Of a stretch of DNA of 50,322 nucleotides, positions 6,309 through 14,846 are shown piece after piece; position 1 is the first letter of the stretch, and every line of letters starts with the position of its first letter. The notes beneath the pieces were generated by a model. That model had not been told where the DNA came from, did no database searches, and saw only the letters and a list, made by a program, of their open reading frames with translations. A program made the translations under genes and the position numbers. The stretch comes from Chromatiales bacterium. Its GTDB lineage: Bacteria > Pseudomonadota > Gammaproteobacteria > Chromatiales > Chromatiaceae. The stretch lies in contig JAQYVO010000206.1 in the NCBI GenBank assembly GCA_030145425.1, positions 1-50,322 of the forward strand, read 5' to 3'.

Positions 6309-9095
6309 ATGTCTCGCTTCATCGTAGGTATCGATCTGGGAACGACCAACACCGTCGTTGCGTTCGCAGAAAAGGGCAGGGGTCGGGAGACCACGATCGA
6401 GCTGTTCCAAATAGAGCAGCTGGTGGCACCGGGTGAAATTGCACCGCGTCCCATGCTCCCTTCCGTGGAATACCACCCGGGTTCCGGAGAACTGAATGAG
6501 GATGACGTTCGGATCCCCTGGCAGTCTCAGTATTTCGGCGGGATCGACAGCACGGTGATCGGCCATCTCGCCCTGCAGCTGGGTTCGCAGGTGCCGGGTA
6601 GACTGGTCGCCAGCGCAAAGAGCTGGCTGTCTCACCCCACCGTCGACCGAACCGCACAGATCCTTCCCTGGGGTGGCGAAGATACCGTACCCAGAGTCTC
6701 ACCGCTCACGGCCAGCGCCAATTATCTCGCACATGTCCGGTGTTGCTGGAATCTGGCCTTTCCCGAGGATCACCTGGAAAACCAGGACGTCGTACTCACT
6801 GTCCCGGCATCATTCGACGAAGCGGCGCGTGGATTGACCCTGGAGGCTGCCAGAACGGCGGGGATAGGGGCGCTGAGACTGGTTGAGGAACCTCAGGCGG
6901 CTTTTCACGATTGGATTTTCCGTAACCGCGACAGTTTGTCGGAACGCCTGGGTGGTTCCCGCCTGGCACTGGTCTGTGATGTCGGCGGTGGCACCACTGA
7001 CCTGACCCTGATCAAGATCGGACTCGAAGATGGGAAGCCTGTTTTCACCCGCATCGGGGTAGGCGACCACCTGATGCTCGGCGGCGACAATATGGATCTT
7101 GGCCTTGCCCACCTGGTCGAGGCTGCGCTTGCCTCCCCGGGAGGTACCCCTTTGAGTGGTGCCCGCCTGTCGCAGTTGATCCAGCAGTGTAGACAGGCCA
7201 AGGAGCGCCTGCTCGCGGCGGATGCGCCCGAAAAGGTTTCAGTGACCCTGTTAGGCGGCGGCAGTCGGCTGGTCGGTGGGGCCCGCACGACGGAACTCGC
7301 TCGCAGCACCGTGGACGAACTGGTGGTGGACGGTTTCTTTCCCCTCGCATCGGTGGATGAGCAACCAAGGCGGGTGCGCGGCGGGATTGTCGAATTCGGA
7401 CTGCCCTATGCCGCCGATCCTGCGATAACCCGCCACCTGGCGAAATTCCTGGCGTTTCATTCCGAGGCCACCAGGAATGCGCTTGGTCTGGAGGAGCAGG
7501 AGTTCGACGGGACGCCCATACCCGATACCCTGTTGCTGAACGGCGGGGTATTCAATGCGACCTCCCTGCGCGCCAGGCTCGCCGGGGTGCTGGAAGGGTG
7601 GCGGGGAAGCCCCTTGAAAATTCTTGTCAACGAACAGCCGGACACAGCGGTTGCCCGCGGAGCGGTTGCCTCCCGGCTTTCCCGGTTGAGCGGAGCACCC
7701 GGGGTCGGCGGTGGTTCCGCGCGAAGTTTCCTGCTGGTTGTGGAAGACGAAAAGGCCCGGTCCGGCATCTGCCTTTTGCCCAAAGGGACCGAAGAGAGCA
7801 GGGAGGTACCCCTGAGGGATCGAACATTTGCGCTGCGCGTCGGTCAACCGGTACGGTTTCATCTGGTTTCTTCAACCGCGGATACAGTCTATCGGCCAGG
7901 CGAGGCGGTGGATATCAGCGATGCCTGTTTCCTGCACCTGCCACCCTTGGCCACCATCGTCGGTGCCCGGGAGGCAAGAGGTGCACGGGAAGTGCCGGTG
8001 CATCTGGTTACCGAACTGACGGAAATCGGCACCCTGGAGATTCGCTGCATCAGCAGCGAGAACCCGGAGGAGAAATGGAAGCTCGAGTTCCAGACCAGGG
8101 GCGGCTCTGACGGAACCGGTACTGCGGAGACGATCGTCACCGAACTTCCCGGGAAGTTCCCGGAGGCCCGTCAGGCGGTGGAACTGATGTATGGAGGACG
8201 GTCGAAAAAGATCGATCCCAAAGAAATCAGGCAGCTGCGGGCAAAACTGGAAAAGCTGCTGGGACCTCGGGACGAATGGACCACTGGGTTGCTCCGCGAA
8301 CTGTTCGGCCAGCTCTGGGAGAGCGTGCGCCGCCGGCGTCGTTCACAGGACCACGAGCGGGTCTGGCTGAATCTGGTCGGATTCTGCATGCGGCCGGGAT
8401 TCGGACATCCGCTGGACGACTGGCGGATTCACAGGCTCTGGTCCATCTATGAGCAGGGTATCCAGTACACGTCGGCAGAGCAAAACTGGTCAGAGTGGTG
8501 GACGCTGTGGCGCCGTGTCGCCGGAGGCCTGGGTGAACAGGAACAGACCAGGCTCCTGGACAGTATCGATTTCTACCTGCAACCCCCGGGCAAGTCCGTG
8601 CGCCAGCGGCCGAAGGGACCGAAATTGCAAGGCTACGACGATATGGTGCGACTGGCGGCATCCCTGGAGCGGATTCCAGTCGAGCGCAAGATCCAGATCG
8701 GGCGCTGGCTGCTGGCGCGCTTGAATAAACCTACGGAGAATGCCAACAACTGGTGGGCCATGGGTCGTATTGGCGTTCGTGTGCCGGTGCACGGTAGCAG
8801 TCACAGCGTCGTCCCGGTCGATGAGGCGACTCGCTGGCTGGATGAGGTGCTCTCGTTGAACTGGCGGAAAGTGGAACCCGCCGCGTTCGCTGCGGTGATG
8901 CTCTCTCGCAGGTGCGGCGACAGGGACCGTGACCTGAGCCCGGAAGCACGCGATCGGGTGATCGCCAAACTTAAGACACAGAAGGGCTCCGAAAGATGGG
9001 TATCTCTGGTGCGGGAGGTCGTCGAACTGGACGCTGCGGATGAACGGCGCGTCATCGGTGATTCCCTTCCTGTCGGCCTGGAGCTGATTGATTGA
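6309..9095 (+). CDS. Large Hsp70-family ATPase with C-terminal DUF3731-type extension (second of pair)
   Basis: A 928-residue protein. The N-terminal actin-like ATPase domain has VGIDLGTTNTVVAF and VCDVGGGTTDLTL, and resembles its upstream neighbour throughout (for example the shared SAKSWLSHP-x-VDR segment). After a beta domain, a C-terminal extension of about 330 residues rich in W, R and E (WTTGLLRELFGQLWE, WWTLWRRVAGGLG) corresponds to DUF3731. I place the start at 6309 (MSRFIVGIDLG), matching the domain boundary. An in-frame ATG at 6261 with a better upstream GGTGAAG would overlap the previous gene, so the start is uncertain by 16 codons. Client and function are unknown. Confidence 0.88.
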   Translation: MSRFIVGIDLGTTNTVVAFAEKGRGRETTIELFQIEQLVAPGEIAPRPMLPSVEYHPGSGELNEDDVRIPWQSQYFGGIDSTVIGHLALQLGSQVPGRLVASAKSWLSHPTVDRTAQILPWGGEDTVPRVSPLTASANYLAHVRCCWNLAFPEDHLENQDVVLTVPASFDEAARGLTLEAARTAGIGALRLVEEPQAAFHDWIFRNRDSLSERLGGSRLALVCDVGGGTTDLTLIKIGLEDGKPVFTRIGVGDHLMLGGDNMDLGLAHLVEAALASPGGTPLSGARLSQLIQQCRQAKERLLAADAPEKVSVTLLGGGSRLVGGARTTELARSTVDELVVDGFFPLASVDEQPRRVRGGIVEFGLPYAADPAITRHLAKFLAFHSEATRNALGLEEQEFDGTPIPDTLLLNGGVFNATSLRARLAGVLEGWRGSPLKILVNEQPDTAVARGAVASRLSRLSGAPGVGGGSARSFLLVVEDEKARSGICLLPKGTEESREVPLRDRTFALRVGQPVRFHLVSSTADTVYRPGEAVDISDACFLHLPPLATIVGAREARGAREVPVHLVTELTEIGTLEIRCISSENPEEKWKLEFQTRGGSDGTGTAETIVTELPGKFPEARQAVELMYGGRSKKIDPKEIRQLRAKLEKLLGPRDEWTTGLLRELFGQLWESVRRRRRSQDHERVWLNLVGFCMRPGFGHPLDDWRIHRLWSIYEQGIQYTSAEQNWSEWWTLWRRVAGGLGEQEQTRLLDSIDFYLQPPGKSVRQRPKGPKLQGYDDMVRLAASLERIPVERKIQIGRWLLARLNKPTENANNWWAMGRIGVRVPVHGSSHSVVPVDEATRWLDEVLSLNWRKVEPAAFAAVMLSRRCGDRDRDLSPEARDRVIAKLKTQKGSERWVSLVREVVELDAADERRVIGDSLPVGLELID

Positions 9096-9117
9096 GCAGT
9101 ATTACCGGCTTTCGTGC

Positions 9118-10989
9118 ATGAATGAATCCAATTTAATCAAAGGGTCAGAACCCTTGACACTTGTTCACGAAGAAAACACCGGGTTGCACGACTTTCGCGA
9201 AGAGTCGATCTACTTCTTGCTGACCACCCGGTTTTACGACGGTGACCCGTCCAATAATTTCTTCTGCCGCGACCGCATCAAGCTCAACGCCGCGGGAGAA
9301 GCAGAGGACCCCCATTGGCGAGGTGATTTCAAGGGACTGATTCAGCGCTTGGACTACATCCTCGATCTTGGTTTTACCGCCATCTGGATCACCCCGCCGA
9401 TCGAGAACCGTTCCAGCCTCGACTATCACGGCTACCACGGTTATGACTGGACGCGGATAGATCCGCGGCTGGAATCTCCCGACGCCACTTTCCAGGATTT
9501 GATCGATGCAGCACACACGCGGGGAATCAAGATCATCCAGGACGTGGTGATCAATCACTCGTGCCAGTACGGCATTCGCGGCAAGGTGTGGATCGACCAT
9601 CTGCCGATCAAGTACTACGTTCCCCAAGGCTCCGAGCAGGGACGGGTCGACCACGGTCCCTACCAGGGCAATATGGGTAACTATGCCTGGCCGAACCGTG
9701 ACGATGTCGACAATCCCGTCGCCCCGGACTGGTACCGGGAACGTCATGCCCGCGACCCACAGGGTATCGAGCCACTAATTGACCCAAGGACCGGCGAAAC
9801 CCTGCCCAAGTCCGGCTACGATCCCGGCCGCTTTTTCGGCATCGACGCCGGCACCCTCGACCCGGATTGGTATCACCAGGAGGGGTTCATCATGGGCGGC
9901 GACTGGGAGAGTGCCCATCCACTACAAAACAGGCATCTTGCCGGTGACTGCATCGACCTCGCCACCGAGCGCGAAAATGTGAAGGACTACATTATCAGTA
10001 GCGTCAACCGCTATCTCGACATGGGCGTCGATGCGCTCAGGATCGACACCGTTAAGCACATCGAACGTGATAATCTGCTCGAGTACGTCAACGCATGGAA
10101 AGCCCACAAGCCAGGGCTCTTCATATTTGGGGAAAACCTCGTCAAGGGCTACGGCTGGGGCGACCTCGGCGGCGGCGACAACGGGCCGTCGGAGATCCGA
10201 CCCTGGTGGTACACACGCCTTGGCCACGATCCTCGGAATCCCGCATCGGGCGATGATTCCGGATTCCCTCAACTGGATTTCGGCCTTTTTTCAACTTTCC
10301 GCGACAATCTCAGTCGCGGAAGCTTTGAGGGCATCGGACGGGTTCTGGAGATGGACTGGATCTATGGTAATGCCACGGAGCTGGCCACCTTTCTGCAAAA
10401 CCACGATGTCGGACCGGACAACGACTTTCGCTTTCGCTTCAAGGGCAAGCAATGGATGGCGGCGGCAGCCTACAATTTTCTGTGGACGGCGCGCGGCATT
10501 CCCTGCCTCTACTTCGGCGAAGAGATCGAGTTCATGAAAGGCGCGCCCCAGGACGTGATTGGTAATGACGATACGCTCGATTCCACAGGCCGTGCTTACT
10601 TCGGCGACCACCTCATCGTCGGTCGTATCGAAGAAACCCGGAACCACCCGCTTTACCAGCACATCAAGCGCCTTAACCAGATCCGAAGCGCGATACCCGC
10701 CCTGCAGAAGGCACCGATGAGCCACGTGAACGAGTGGGGCTCCGGCCTCTCATTCGTCCGTGATTGGAACGACGGCGAGAGCTACGTCATGGTCGGGCTC
10801 ACTATCGGTGTTGGCCAGGACATCACAATAGGCAGCATTCGCGACGGAACCTACCAGGATGCTGTTACCGGCAACAAGATCACCGCAGTCGGCGGAACTC
10901 TTTCATTCCACGTCAATGACAACTCGGCCGGTATCTACGTCCGCGACGGCCCGGGCAAGATCGGCGTCGACGGCGCGTATCTGCGCTGA
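9118..10989 (+). CDS. GH13 (alpha-amylase family) glycoside hydrolase
   Basis: A 623-residue (beta/alpha)8-barrel enzyme of glycoside hydrolase family 13, acting on alpha-glucans or related alpha-glucosides. Conserved regions are visible: DVVINHS (region I), DALRIDTVKHI with nucleophile Asp310, IFGENL with acid/base Glu339, and FLQNHDVG with Asp430. A short beta-sandwich C-terminal domain follows. No signal peptide is seen, so it is probably cytoplasmic. The start at 9118 (MNESNL) is 22 nt after the Hsp70 stop; an alternative start at 9088 overlaps that gene. It may be co-transcribed with the Hsp70 pair, but no glycogen or maltose genes adjoin it, so the substrate cannot be deduced. Confidence 0.9.
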   Translation: MNESNLIKGSEPLTLVHEENTGLHDFREESIYFLLTTRFYDGDPSNNFFCRDRIKLNAAGEAEDPHWRGDFKGLIQRLDYILDLGFTAIWITPPIENRSSLDYHGYHGYDWTRIDPRLESPDATFQDLIDAAHTRGIKIIQDVVINHSCQYGIRGKVWIDHLPIKYYVPQGSEQGRVDHGPYQGNMGNYAWPNRDDVDNPVAPDWYRERHARDPQGIEPLIDPRTGETLPKSGYDPGRFFGIDAGTLDPDWYHQEGFIMGGDWESAHPLQNRHLAGDCIDLATERENVKDYIISSVNRYLDMGVDALRIDTVKHIERDNLLEYVNAWKAHKPGLFIFGENLVKGYGWGDLGGGDNGPSEIRPWWYTRLGHDPRNPASGDDSGFPQLDFGLFSTFRDNLSRGSFEGIGRVLEMDWIYGNATELATFLQNHDVGPDNDFRFRFKGKQWMAAAAYNFLWTARGIPCLYFGEEIEFMKGAPQDVIGNDDTLDSTGRAYFGDHLIVGRIEETRNHPLYQHIKRLNQIRSAIPALQKAPMSHVNEWGSGLSFVRDWNDGESYVMVGLTIGVGQDITIGSIRDGTYQDAVTGNKITAVGGTLSFHVNDNSAGIYVRDGPGKIGVDGAYLR

Positions 10990-11024
10990 ACCGCCAGGAC
11001 GTGTGCATGGCGAAATGTACATAG

Positions 11025-11052
11025 TTCTGAGGATTCTTCGATCAATTATAAT
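11025..11052 (+). promoter_or_regulatory. Weak candidate sigma-70 promoter in the gap before the hemerythrin gene
   Basis: A perfect TATAAT hexamer lies at 11047-11052. The -35 position 16 nt upstream (TTCTGA) matches the consensus poorly. The start point would be about 200 nt upstream of the hemerythrin gene, a long leader. Nothing else is evident in 10990-11260. Confidence 0.22.
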
Positions 11053-11260
11053 AGGCGGTATGACACAGATAGAGAGTCGGTCTTTTTTTTCGTCTATGCT
11101 TAGCGAGAACAGAAATGGCTTGTGGCCAGAGAGTAATTCGTCATCCCAAAAAATGCTGCTGTTCGCTGACAGCCAGCGTATCTGCTTGCTGCCTGTTCGG
11201 CGTACTCAAGGCGAGTCGAGCGGTCAGCCAACATCTTCTCAGTAGACTCACGGAGAGCAC

Positions 11261-11683
11261 ATGAAACGCGACCTGGCCCTTCGCAGCCTTTCCAGCGAAC
11301 ATCATACAGGATTGGTTATTGCCCGCAGAGCGCGCCTGGCAGCCTCGGAAAGCGAGCATGTAAAACTCCTCGCTTGGGAGGAAGTTACGAGTCGGTTCCA
11401 CGGGGAGTTAGAGGCTCATTTCGTGCGGGAAGAAGAAGGCCTCCTGCCGGCACTTCGCGAGGTAGGTGAAACTGCGCTGGTGGAGCGCACACTGCAGGAA
11501 CATAGCTCCCTGCGACGTCTGATCAACGAGAACCATAGCGACAACCTGGCTGCTTTCAGTGAACTGCTCACAGCCCACATCCGGTTCGAAGAGAAGGAAC
11601 TATTCGAAACTGCGCAAAAGCGGCTGCCACCTGTGATATTGGCAAAGTTGGACGATACTCCCGTTAGCAAACATCGAAAATAG
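11261..11683 (+). CDS. Hemerythrin HHE-domain protein
   Basis: A 140-residue four-helix-bundle protein with the hemerythrin-like ligand pattern: His in SSEHHTGL (helix 1), FHGELEAHFVREEEGLLP (helix 2, His plus Glu), LQEHSSLRR (helix 3) and LLTAHIRFEEKELF (helix 4, His plus Glu). Such proteins bind a diiron centre and sense or carry O2, NO or iron in the cytoplasm; the physiological role cannot be read from sequence. A GGAGAG ribosome binding site precedes the ATG. It is a single gene with no partner on the same strand nearby. Confidence 0.88.
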   Translation: MKRDLALRSLSSEHHTGLVIARRARLAASESEHVKLLAWEEVTSRFHGELEAHFVREEEGLLPALREVGETALVERTLQEHSSLRRLINENHSDNLAAFSELLTAHIRFEEKELFETAQKRLPPVILAKLDDTPVSKHRK

Positions 11684-11773
11684 AGCACAAATCGGAGGCT
11701 TTGGATTCGAAGCAATAATGTGAATGTAAATCCTGTCAGGCAAATGGAGACTGCGTGATATGGGATGTATTAA

Positions 11774-11957
11774 TCAAGACCTCTTAAGGCGTACGACCTT
11801 CATGATCTCCATCTCTATACCGGCTACCTTTTCGTAGTTAACATAGTAAGTCAGATTAACCCGCTGTCCAGTAAGATTTTTATAGGCTTTTTTACGTTTG
11901 TATTTAAACGACGCGTCGCAGCCTTCGATCATCAAGGTATTGACAAGCCACTCCCCT
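11774..11957 (-). pseudogene. Truncated duplicate of the 12816-13091 gene (3' part only)
   Basis: The minus strand encodes the C-terminal 60 or so residues of the 91-residue protein at 12816-13091, with the same stop codon and only scattered substitutions (for example YVNYEKVAGIEM against YVYYEKIAGIEM). Nucleotide similarity runs from about 11768 to 11957 and stops abruptly; the 5' third is missing and no start codon remains. The copies are in the same orientation about 1.04 kb apart, bracketing the damaged toxin-antitoxin locus. Confidence 0.85.
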
Positions 11958-11982
11958 AGAAATAGTTTTTAAGGATCACCAG

Positions 11983-12150
11983 TTAGTCCCTAAAAATGTA
12001 ATTACCCATTCGGGCGCCAACATCTAGAAAAGGGATGCTCTCGAGCCTCCGATAACGCCGGCGCGCCTGATCGCCGAATTCTGCACTACTGTGTCGAAGT
12101 ATCTTGGTGATGTCGCTTCTCGCTGGGCCGGTGACGCGAATCCGCCTCAT
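11983..12150 (-). pseudogene. Truncated ParE-type toxin
   Basis: A 55-codon frame too short for most ORF finders. Its first 36 residues (MRRIRVTGPARSDITK, then HSSAEFGDQARRRYRR) are a clear ParE/RelE-superfamily toxin N-terminus. The ATG overlaps the antitoxin stop (ATGA), as in intact parDE operons. After about residue 37 the sequence no longer resembles ParE and ends at 11983, roughly 45 residues short of a normal toxin. The lost part includes the strands that carry the active surface, so it is probably inactive. The breakpoint lies close to the truncated duplicate just downstream. Confidence 0.65.
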
Positions 12151-12422
12151 ACTTGAGGATCTCGAGTGGAGATTGATTCCTCTTCATCGTCGAACAGAGT
12201 GGGAGTGTAGTCGTAGAGATCCCCCGTGGCGACCGCAGCTTCTGCTTCATCGAGTGCGCCACGGAGAGCTTCGAGTTTGGCCGTTTCCTCACGTTCGCGG
12301 CGTTGCAGGAAACGAAGGCCGTCCCGGAGCACCTCACTTGCGTTTTGGTAACGACCGGATTGGACGAGCTTTTCGACCAATTCCGCTTGTTGGTCAGTGA
12401 GCACCACATTGCGTGTCGGCAT
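12147..12422 (-). CDS. ParD-type ribbon-helix-helix antitoxin
   Basis: A 91-residue protein with an N-terminal ribbon-helix-helix DNA-binding domain (MPTRNVVLTDQQAELVEKLV), the family motif GRYQNASEVLRDGLR, and an acidic C-terminal tail that would wrap a ParE toxin. It would repress its own promoter and neutralise the toxin. The downstream ParE is truncated, so the antitoxin appears orphaned. The open frame suggests recent toxin loss or retention as a regulator. A perfect palindrome lies 44 bp upstream. Confidence 0.87.
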   Translation of the reverse strand: MPTRNVVLTDQQAELVEKLVQSGRYQNASEVLRDGLRFLQRREREETAKLEALRGALDEAEAAVATGDLYDYTPTLFDDEEESISTRDPQV

Positions 12423-12465
12423 GGCAAGGTACCTGTTCGGTTGGGATGAATAAATTCTAGCTCCA

Positions 12466-12482
12466 TTGGCATATTATGCCAA
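12466..12482. promoter_or_regulatory. Palindromic operator candidate for the first ParD
   Basis: The sequence TTGGCATA-T-TATGCCAA is a perfect 8-1-8 palindrome 44 bp upstream of the antitoxin start. Toxin-antitoxin promoters are typically autoregulated through such a site. Its precision and position support this reading, but binding is inferred. Confidence 0.5.
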
Positions 12483-12712
12483 TACTTGCCTGAGGAGTTC
12501 TACTAAGTTCTTGGCAATATCGGGGTGATGGGTCGTTTACTACGACCATCCTTCAACGAAGCAAGTGGCTATGTTGAAGGGAGGAAACCGATTAAGGTTC
12601 AGAGAAACATTCTGGTTATTTGGCAGTATTCTGACAGCATGGATAACTAACTTATTGAAATATAAGGAAAGACAGAGGGTTCGACAGTCGATGCGTAGCG
12701 TCGGCGCAGACG

Positions 12713-12766
12713 CCGGCTTTGCCGGCACCCCGAAGGGGTGAGCTGCGCAGCAGCGAATCAATCCCT
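12713..12766. repeat. Dispersed hairpin repeat, copy 1
   Basis: A 54-bp segment nearly identical to 16698-16751. It contains two small palindromes, CCGGC-TTT-GCCGG and CCCC-GAA-GGGG, then a constant tail AGCAGCGAATCAATCCCT. It lies in the 393-bp gene-free stretch between the first ParD and the 91-residue gene. Apart from this repeat and the ParD operator, I see nothing supported in 12423-12815. It resembles REP-type elements. Confidence 0.75.
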
Positions 12767-12815
12767 TCCTCTCCGTCATATCGTAATTATAAATACACAA
12801 TAAGATAAGTATTTA

Positions 12816-13091
12816 TCAAGACCTCTTAAGGCGTACGACCTTCATGATCTCCATCTCTATACCGGCTATCTTTTCGTAGTAAACATAGTAAGTCAGATTG
12901 ACCCGCTGTCCAGTAAGGTCTTTATAGGCTTTCTTGCGTTTGTATTTAAACGGCACGTCGCAGCCTTCTATCATCAATGTGTTGACAAGCCAGTCCCCCT
13001 CATATCTTTGAACGTGCGAGACAACCTTGCGGAAATCTGACTGTATCAGGGCCTTATGTTTGTCCAGCAGTTTATCTACGGTCGATTTCAT
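12816..13091 (-). CDS. Conserved hypothetical protein, 91 residues
   Basis: A basic, mixed-charge protein (MKSTVDKLLDKHKALIQSDF at the start), with a central segment FKYKRKKAYKDLTGQRVNL and a beta-rich C-terminus. No signal peptide, membrane segment or known motif is recognised. A start at 13091 is plausible, though no strong ribosome binding site was confirmed. A truncated copy lies about 1 kb away at 11774-11957, and substitutions between the copies are mostly conservative, which supports this being a real coding gene. It lies between toxin-antitoxin and repeat sequences, suggesting accessory DNA. Function unknown. Confidence 0.6.
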   Translation of the reverse strand: MKSTVDKLLDKHKALIQSDFRKVVSHVQRYEGDWLVNTLMIEGCDVPFKYKRKKAYKDLTGQRVNLTYYVYYEKIAGIEMEIMKVVRLKRS

Positions 13092-13248
13092 ATGGGGTTC
13101 TTATTTTGATTTTGCGACATGGGATAAGGCAAGGGCAAGTACCAGAACTAATAGAAAACATTACCCTGTTCAGAAATGGACAATCTATTAGATGCAAGTA
13201 TCTTCAAAAGTGGGCCAGTCGAGCGCGCAATACAACACCCTGATAGAC

Positions 13249-14265
13249 CTACGGGCCCCGAGTGCTTTTATCTGACGACCCACATTCCATAGGCGAACTG
13301 CCCGGTGCTTGGCGTTTCAACAGCTCCAACCGCGTCTGCATGAGCATCGATTCTAAGGATGCCGATTGGCCGATTGCGACCGACAAACCCCGATCAACGG
13401 TTGCCATGGCCTGCTCGATACAACCGCTATCCCCCTGCACCAGCGCCAGGTTGTTGAGGGCCACCGCCTGATTTGGATAAAGATTGAGAAGCTTCAGATA
13501 AACGGCTTCGGCCTTCGCCAGGCGACCCAGGGCATGAAACGCATTTGCAGTGCCGAAAAGGGCAACAACATCGTCAGGCCATCGCGAAAGCGCAGCCTGA
13601 TAGGCGGCCAGCAGGGTCTTTGGGTCGGAGATTGTCTCCATGGCGACGACAGCAGAGATATACCGCTTTCTATCAACTTCCGCGGGCAGGTCGCCGGGCT
13701 GTAGAAGTACCAATCCCCAATGGCCGCCTTTTCCCCAGGTGGTATTGAACCGCCGGGCAGAAAGGGTGGAACGCTCTGTGACCCCGCTTCTCAGTACAAT
13801 CTCGTTGTCGTCAAGAGAGTATCCTATGACTACAGCGTAGTGCCAAAGCGGGAAGATATCAGTGCCCAGATTCTGCAGGACCAGCACAGGCCGACCCGAC
13901 ACGAGTTCGGCGGTCAAGCTGGAGAGCTTTGGTTCGATGACATAGGGGATACGGCCGTAGCGGCGGCTTGCTGCGATCATTTCCACCTGAAAACTGCCCT
14001 TTTTTTCGGGTATGTAAACCAGAGGGATCAGTTCCTCCGGTGTGACACTCACTCCGCTGTAGGTCAGGGTCGTGGCGAGAGCGGCCGGGCCGCATTGATA
14101 TCTTTTTTGGGGAAAGAAAGGTGTTTTTTCGAGTTCGGTCCGGGAAGGGTAAAGGGAATCCGCCGGAAGCCCCGGTGAAACAATGTCTCCCCGACCGGCG
14201 CAACCGGACAGAACAACCACAAGAGCGACCAGAATTCCGATGGGCCTCACGGAGTGAAACGCCAT
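13249..14265 (-). CDS. PA2778-family cysteine peptidase lipoprotein with TPR repeats
   Basis: A 338-residue protein. The N-terminal signal ends in a lipobox (VVLSGCAG, Cys22), so it is probably a lipoprotein. A C39-like papain-fold peptidase domain follows, with Cys58 in YQCGPAALATTL and His in FPLWHYAVVIGY (about residue 142). The C-terminal third is a TPR-like helical region (about 215-320: ALFGTANAFHALGRLAKAEA, ALNNLALVQGDSG). It is the PA2778 homologue that accompanies PA2779-type proteins. The gene starts 27 nt after the PA2779 homologue and is probably co-transcribed; substrate unknown. Confidence 0.88.
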   Translation of the reverse strand: MAFHSVRPIGILVALVVVLSGCAGRGDIVSPGLPADSLYPSRTELEKTPFFPQKRYQCGPAALATTLTYSGVSVTPEELIPLVYIPEKKGSFQVEMIAASRRYGRIPYVIEPKLSSLTAELVSGRPVLVLQNLGTDIFPLWHYAVVIGYSLDDNEIVLRSGVTERSTLSARRFNTTWGKGGHWGLVLLQPGDLPAEVDRKRYISAVVAMETISDPKTLLAAYQAALSRWPDDVVALFGTANAFHALGRLAKAEAVYLKLLNLYPNQAVALNNLALVQGDSGCIEQAMATVDRGLSVAIGQSASLESMLMQTRLELLKRQAPGSSPMECGSSDKSTRGP

Positions 14266-14292
14266 TCCTGAAATCAGGACAAGGCGCAGTCG

Positions 14293-14679
14293 CTAATCGA
14301 TCGCGGAAAAAACATTGGTAACGCCGGTCAGATCGAGAATGAGCAGGACAACAAAGACGAGACCTATGAGGGCAAGCACATTACCTCCCGCGGGGAGATC
14401 GTCGATCTGCGCACTCAGTGCCTGAAGCTCCGAGTCCGTCAGGGCCGCGACGCGCTCTTGTGCAGCCTCTGGTGCAACACCCAGATGGATAAGAGTCTCA
14501 CGAACATCATCCCTTGCCAGACCTGTCCTGACATGGTCAATCAGTTCTTGACGGTTTTCCAGTTGCTGCAGCGTCTGTGTGCCAATAGGAGCTGCCATCA
14601 AGAACTGTGGCATGGCACATACGCCCATGTTGACTATGAGCACATATACCAGAAACTTCTTCAGGAAAGATTTTTGCAT
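14293..14679 (-). CDS. PA2779-family small membrane protein
   Basis: A 128-residue protein with an N-terminal signal or membrane segment (FLVYVLIVNMGVCAMPQFLM), a helical middle rich in charged residues (ENRQELIDHVRTGLARDDVR), and a C-terminal membrane segment (VLALIGLVFVVLLILDLTG). This is the layout of the PA2779 family. It is normally encoded with a PA2778-type cysteine peptidase, as here, and may be its substrate or anchor. The start at 14679 is chosen because GGAG precedes it by 9 nt; an in-frame TTG 15 nt upstream overlaps that site. Confidence 0.85.
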   Translation of the reverse strand: MQKSFLKKFLVYVLIVNMGVCAMPQFLMAAPIGTQTLQQLENRQELIDHVRTGLARDDVRETLIHLGVAPEAAQERVAALTDSELQALSAQIDDLPAGGNVLALIGLVFVVLLILDLTGVTNVFSAID

Positions 14680-14727
14680 ATATTCCAACTCCAAATTTTA
14701 TGCGGGACAGCGAGAGGAAAACGATTA

Positions 14728-14790
14728 TCGTAGCTTGTTGCGTCAGTATCGGCTGTCCGGCGAGGGGCTTGAGCCCGTGCTAGCCGGCCT
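14728..14790 (+). repeat. 63-bp direct repeat, copy 1 (downstream of the FHA-GGDEF gene)
   Basis: Similar over 63 bp to 15784-15846 in the same orientation. Both share TCGTAGC at the start, GTATCGGCT, the palindromic core GGGGCTT-x-AGCCCGT and a GCCGGCCT end. The two copies bracket the FHA-GGDEF gene at 14847-15749. Confidence 0.7.
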
Positions 14791-14846
14791 TCCCTTACAG
14801 GGAACGTAACCCTTTTTGTGGTCTTTCTATTGGTCCGTACAGCGTC

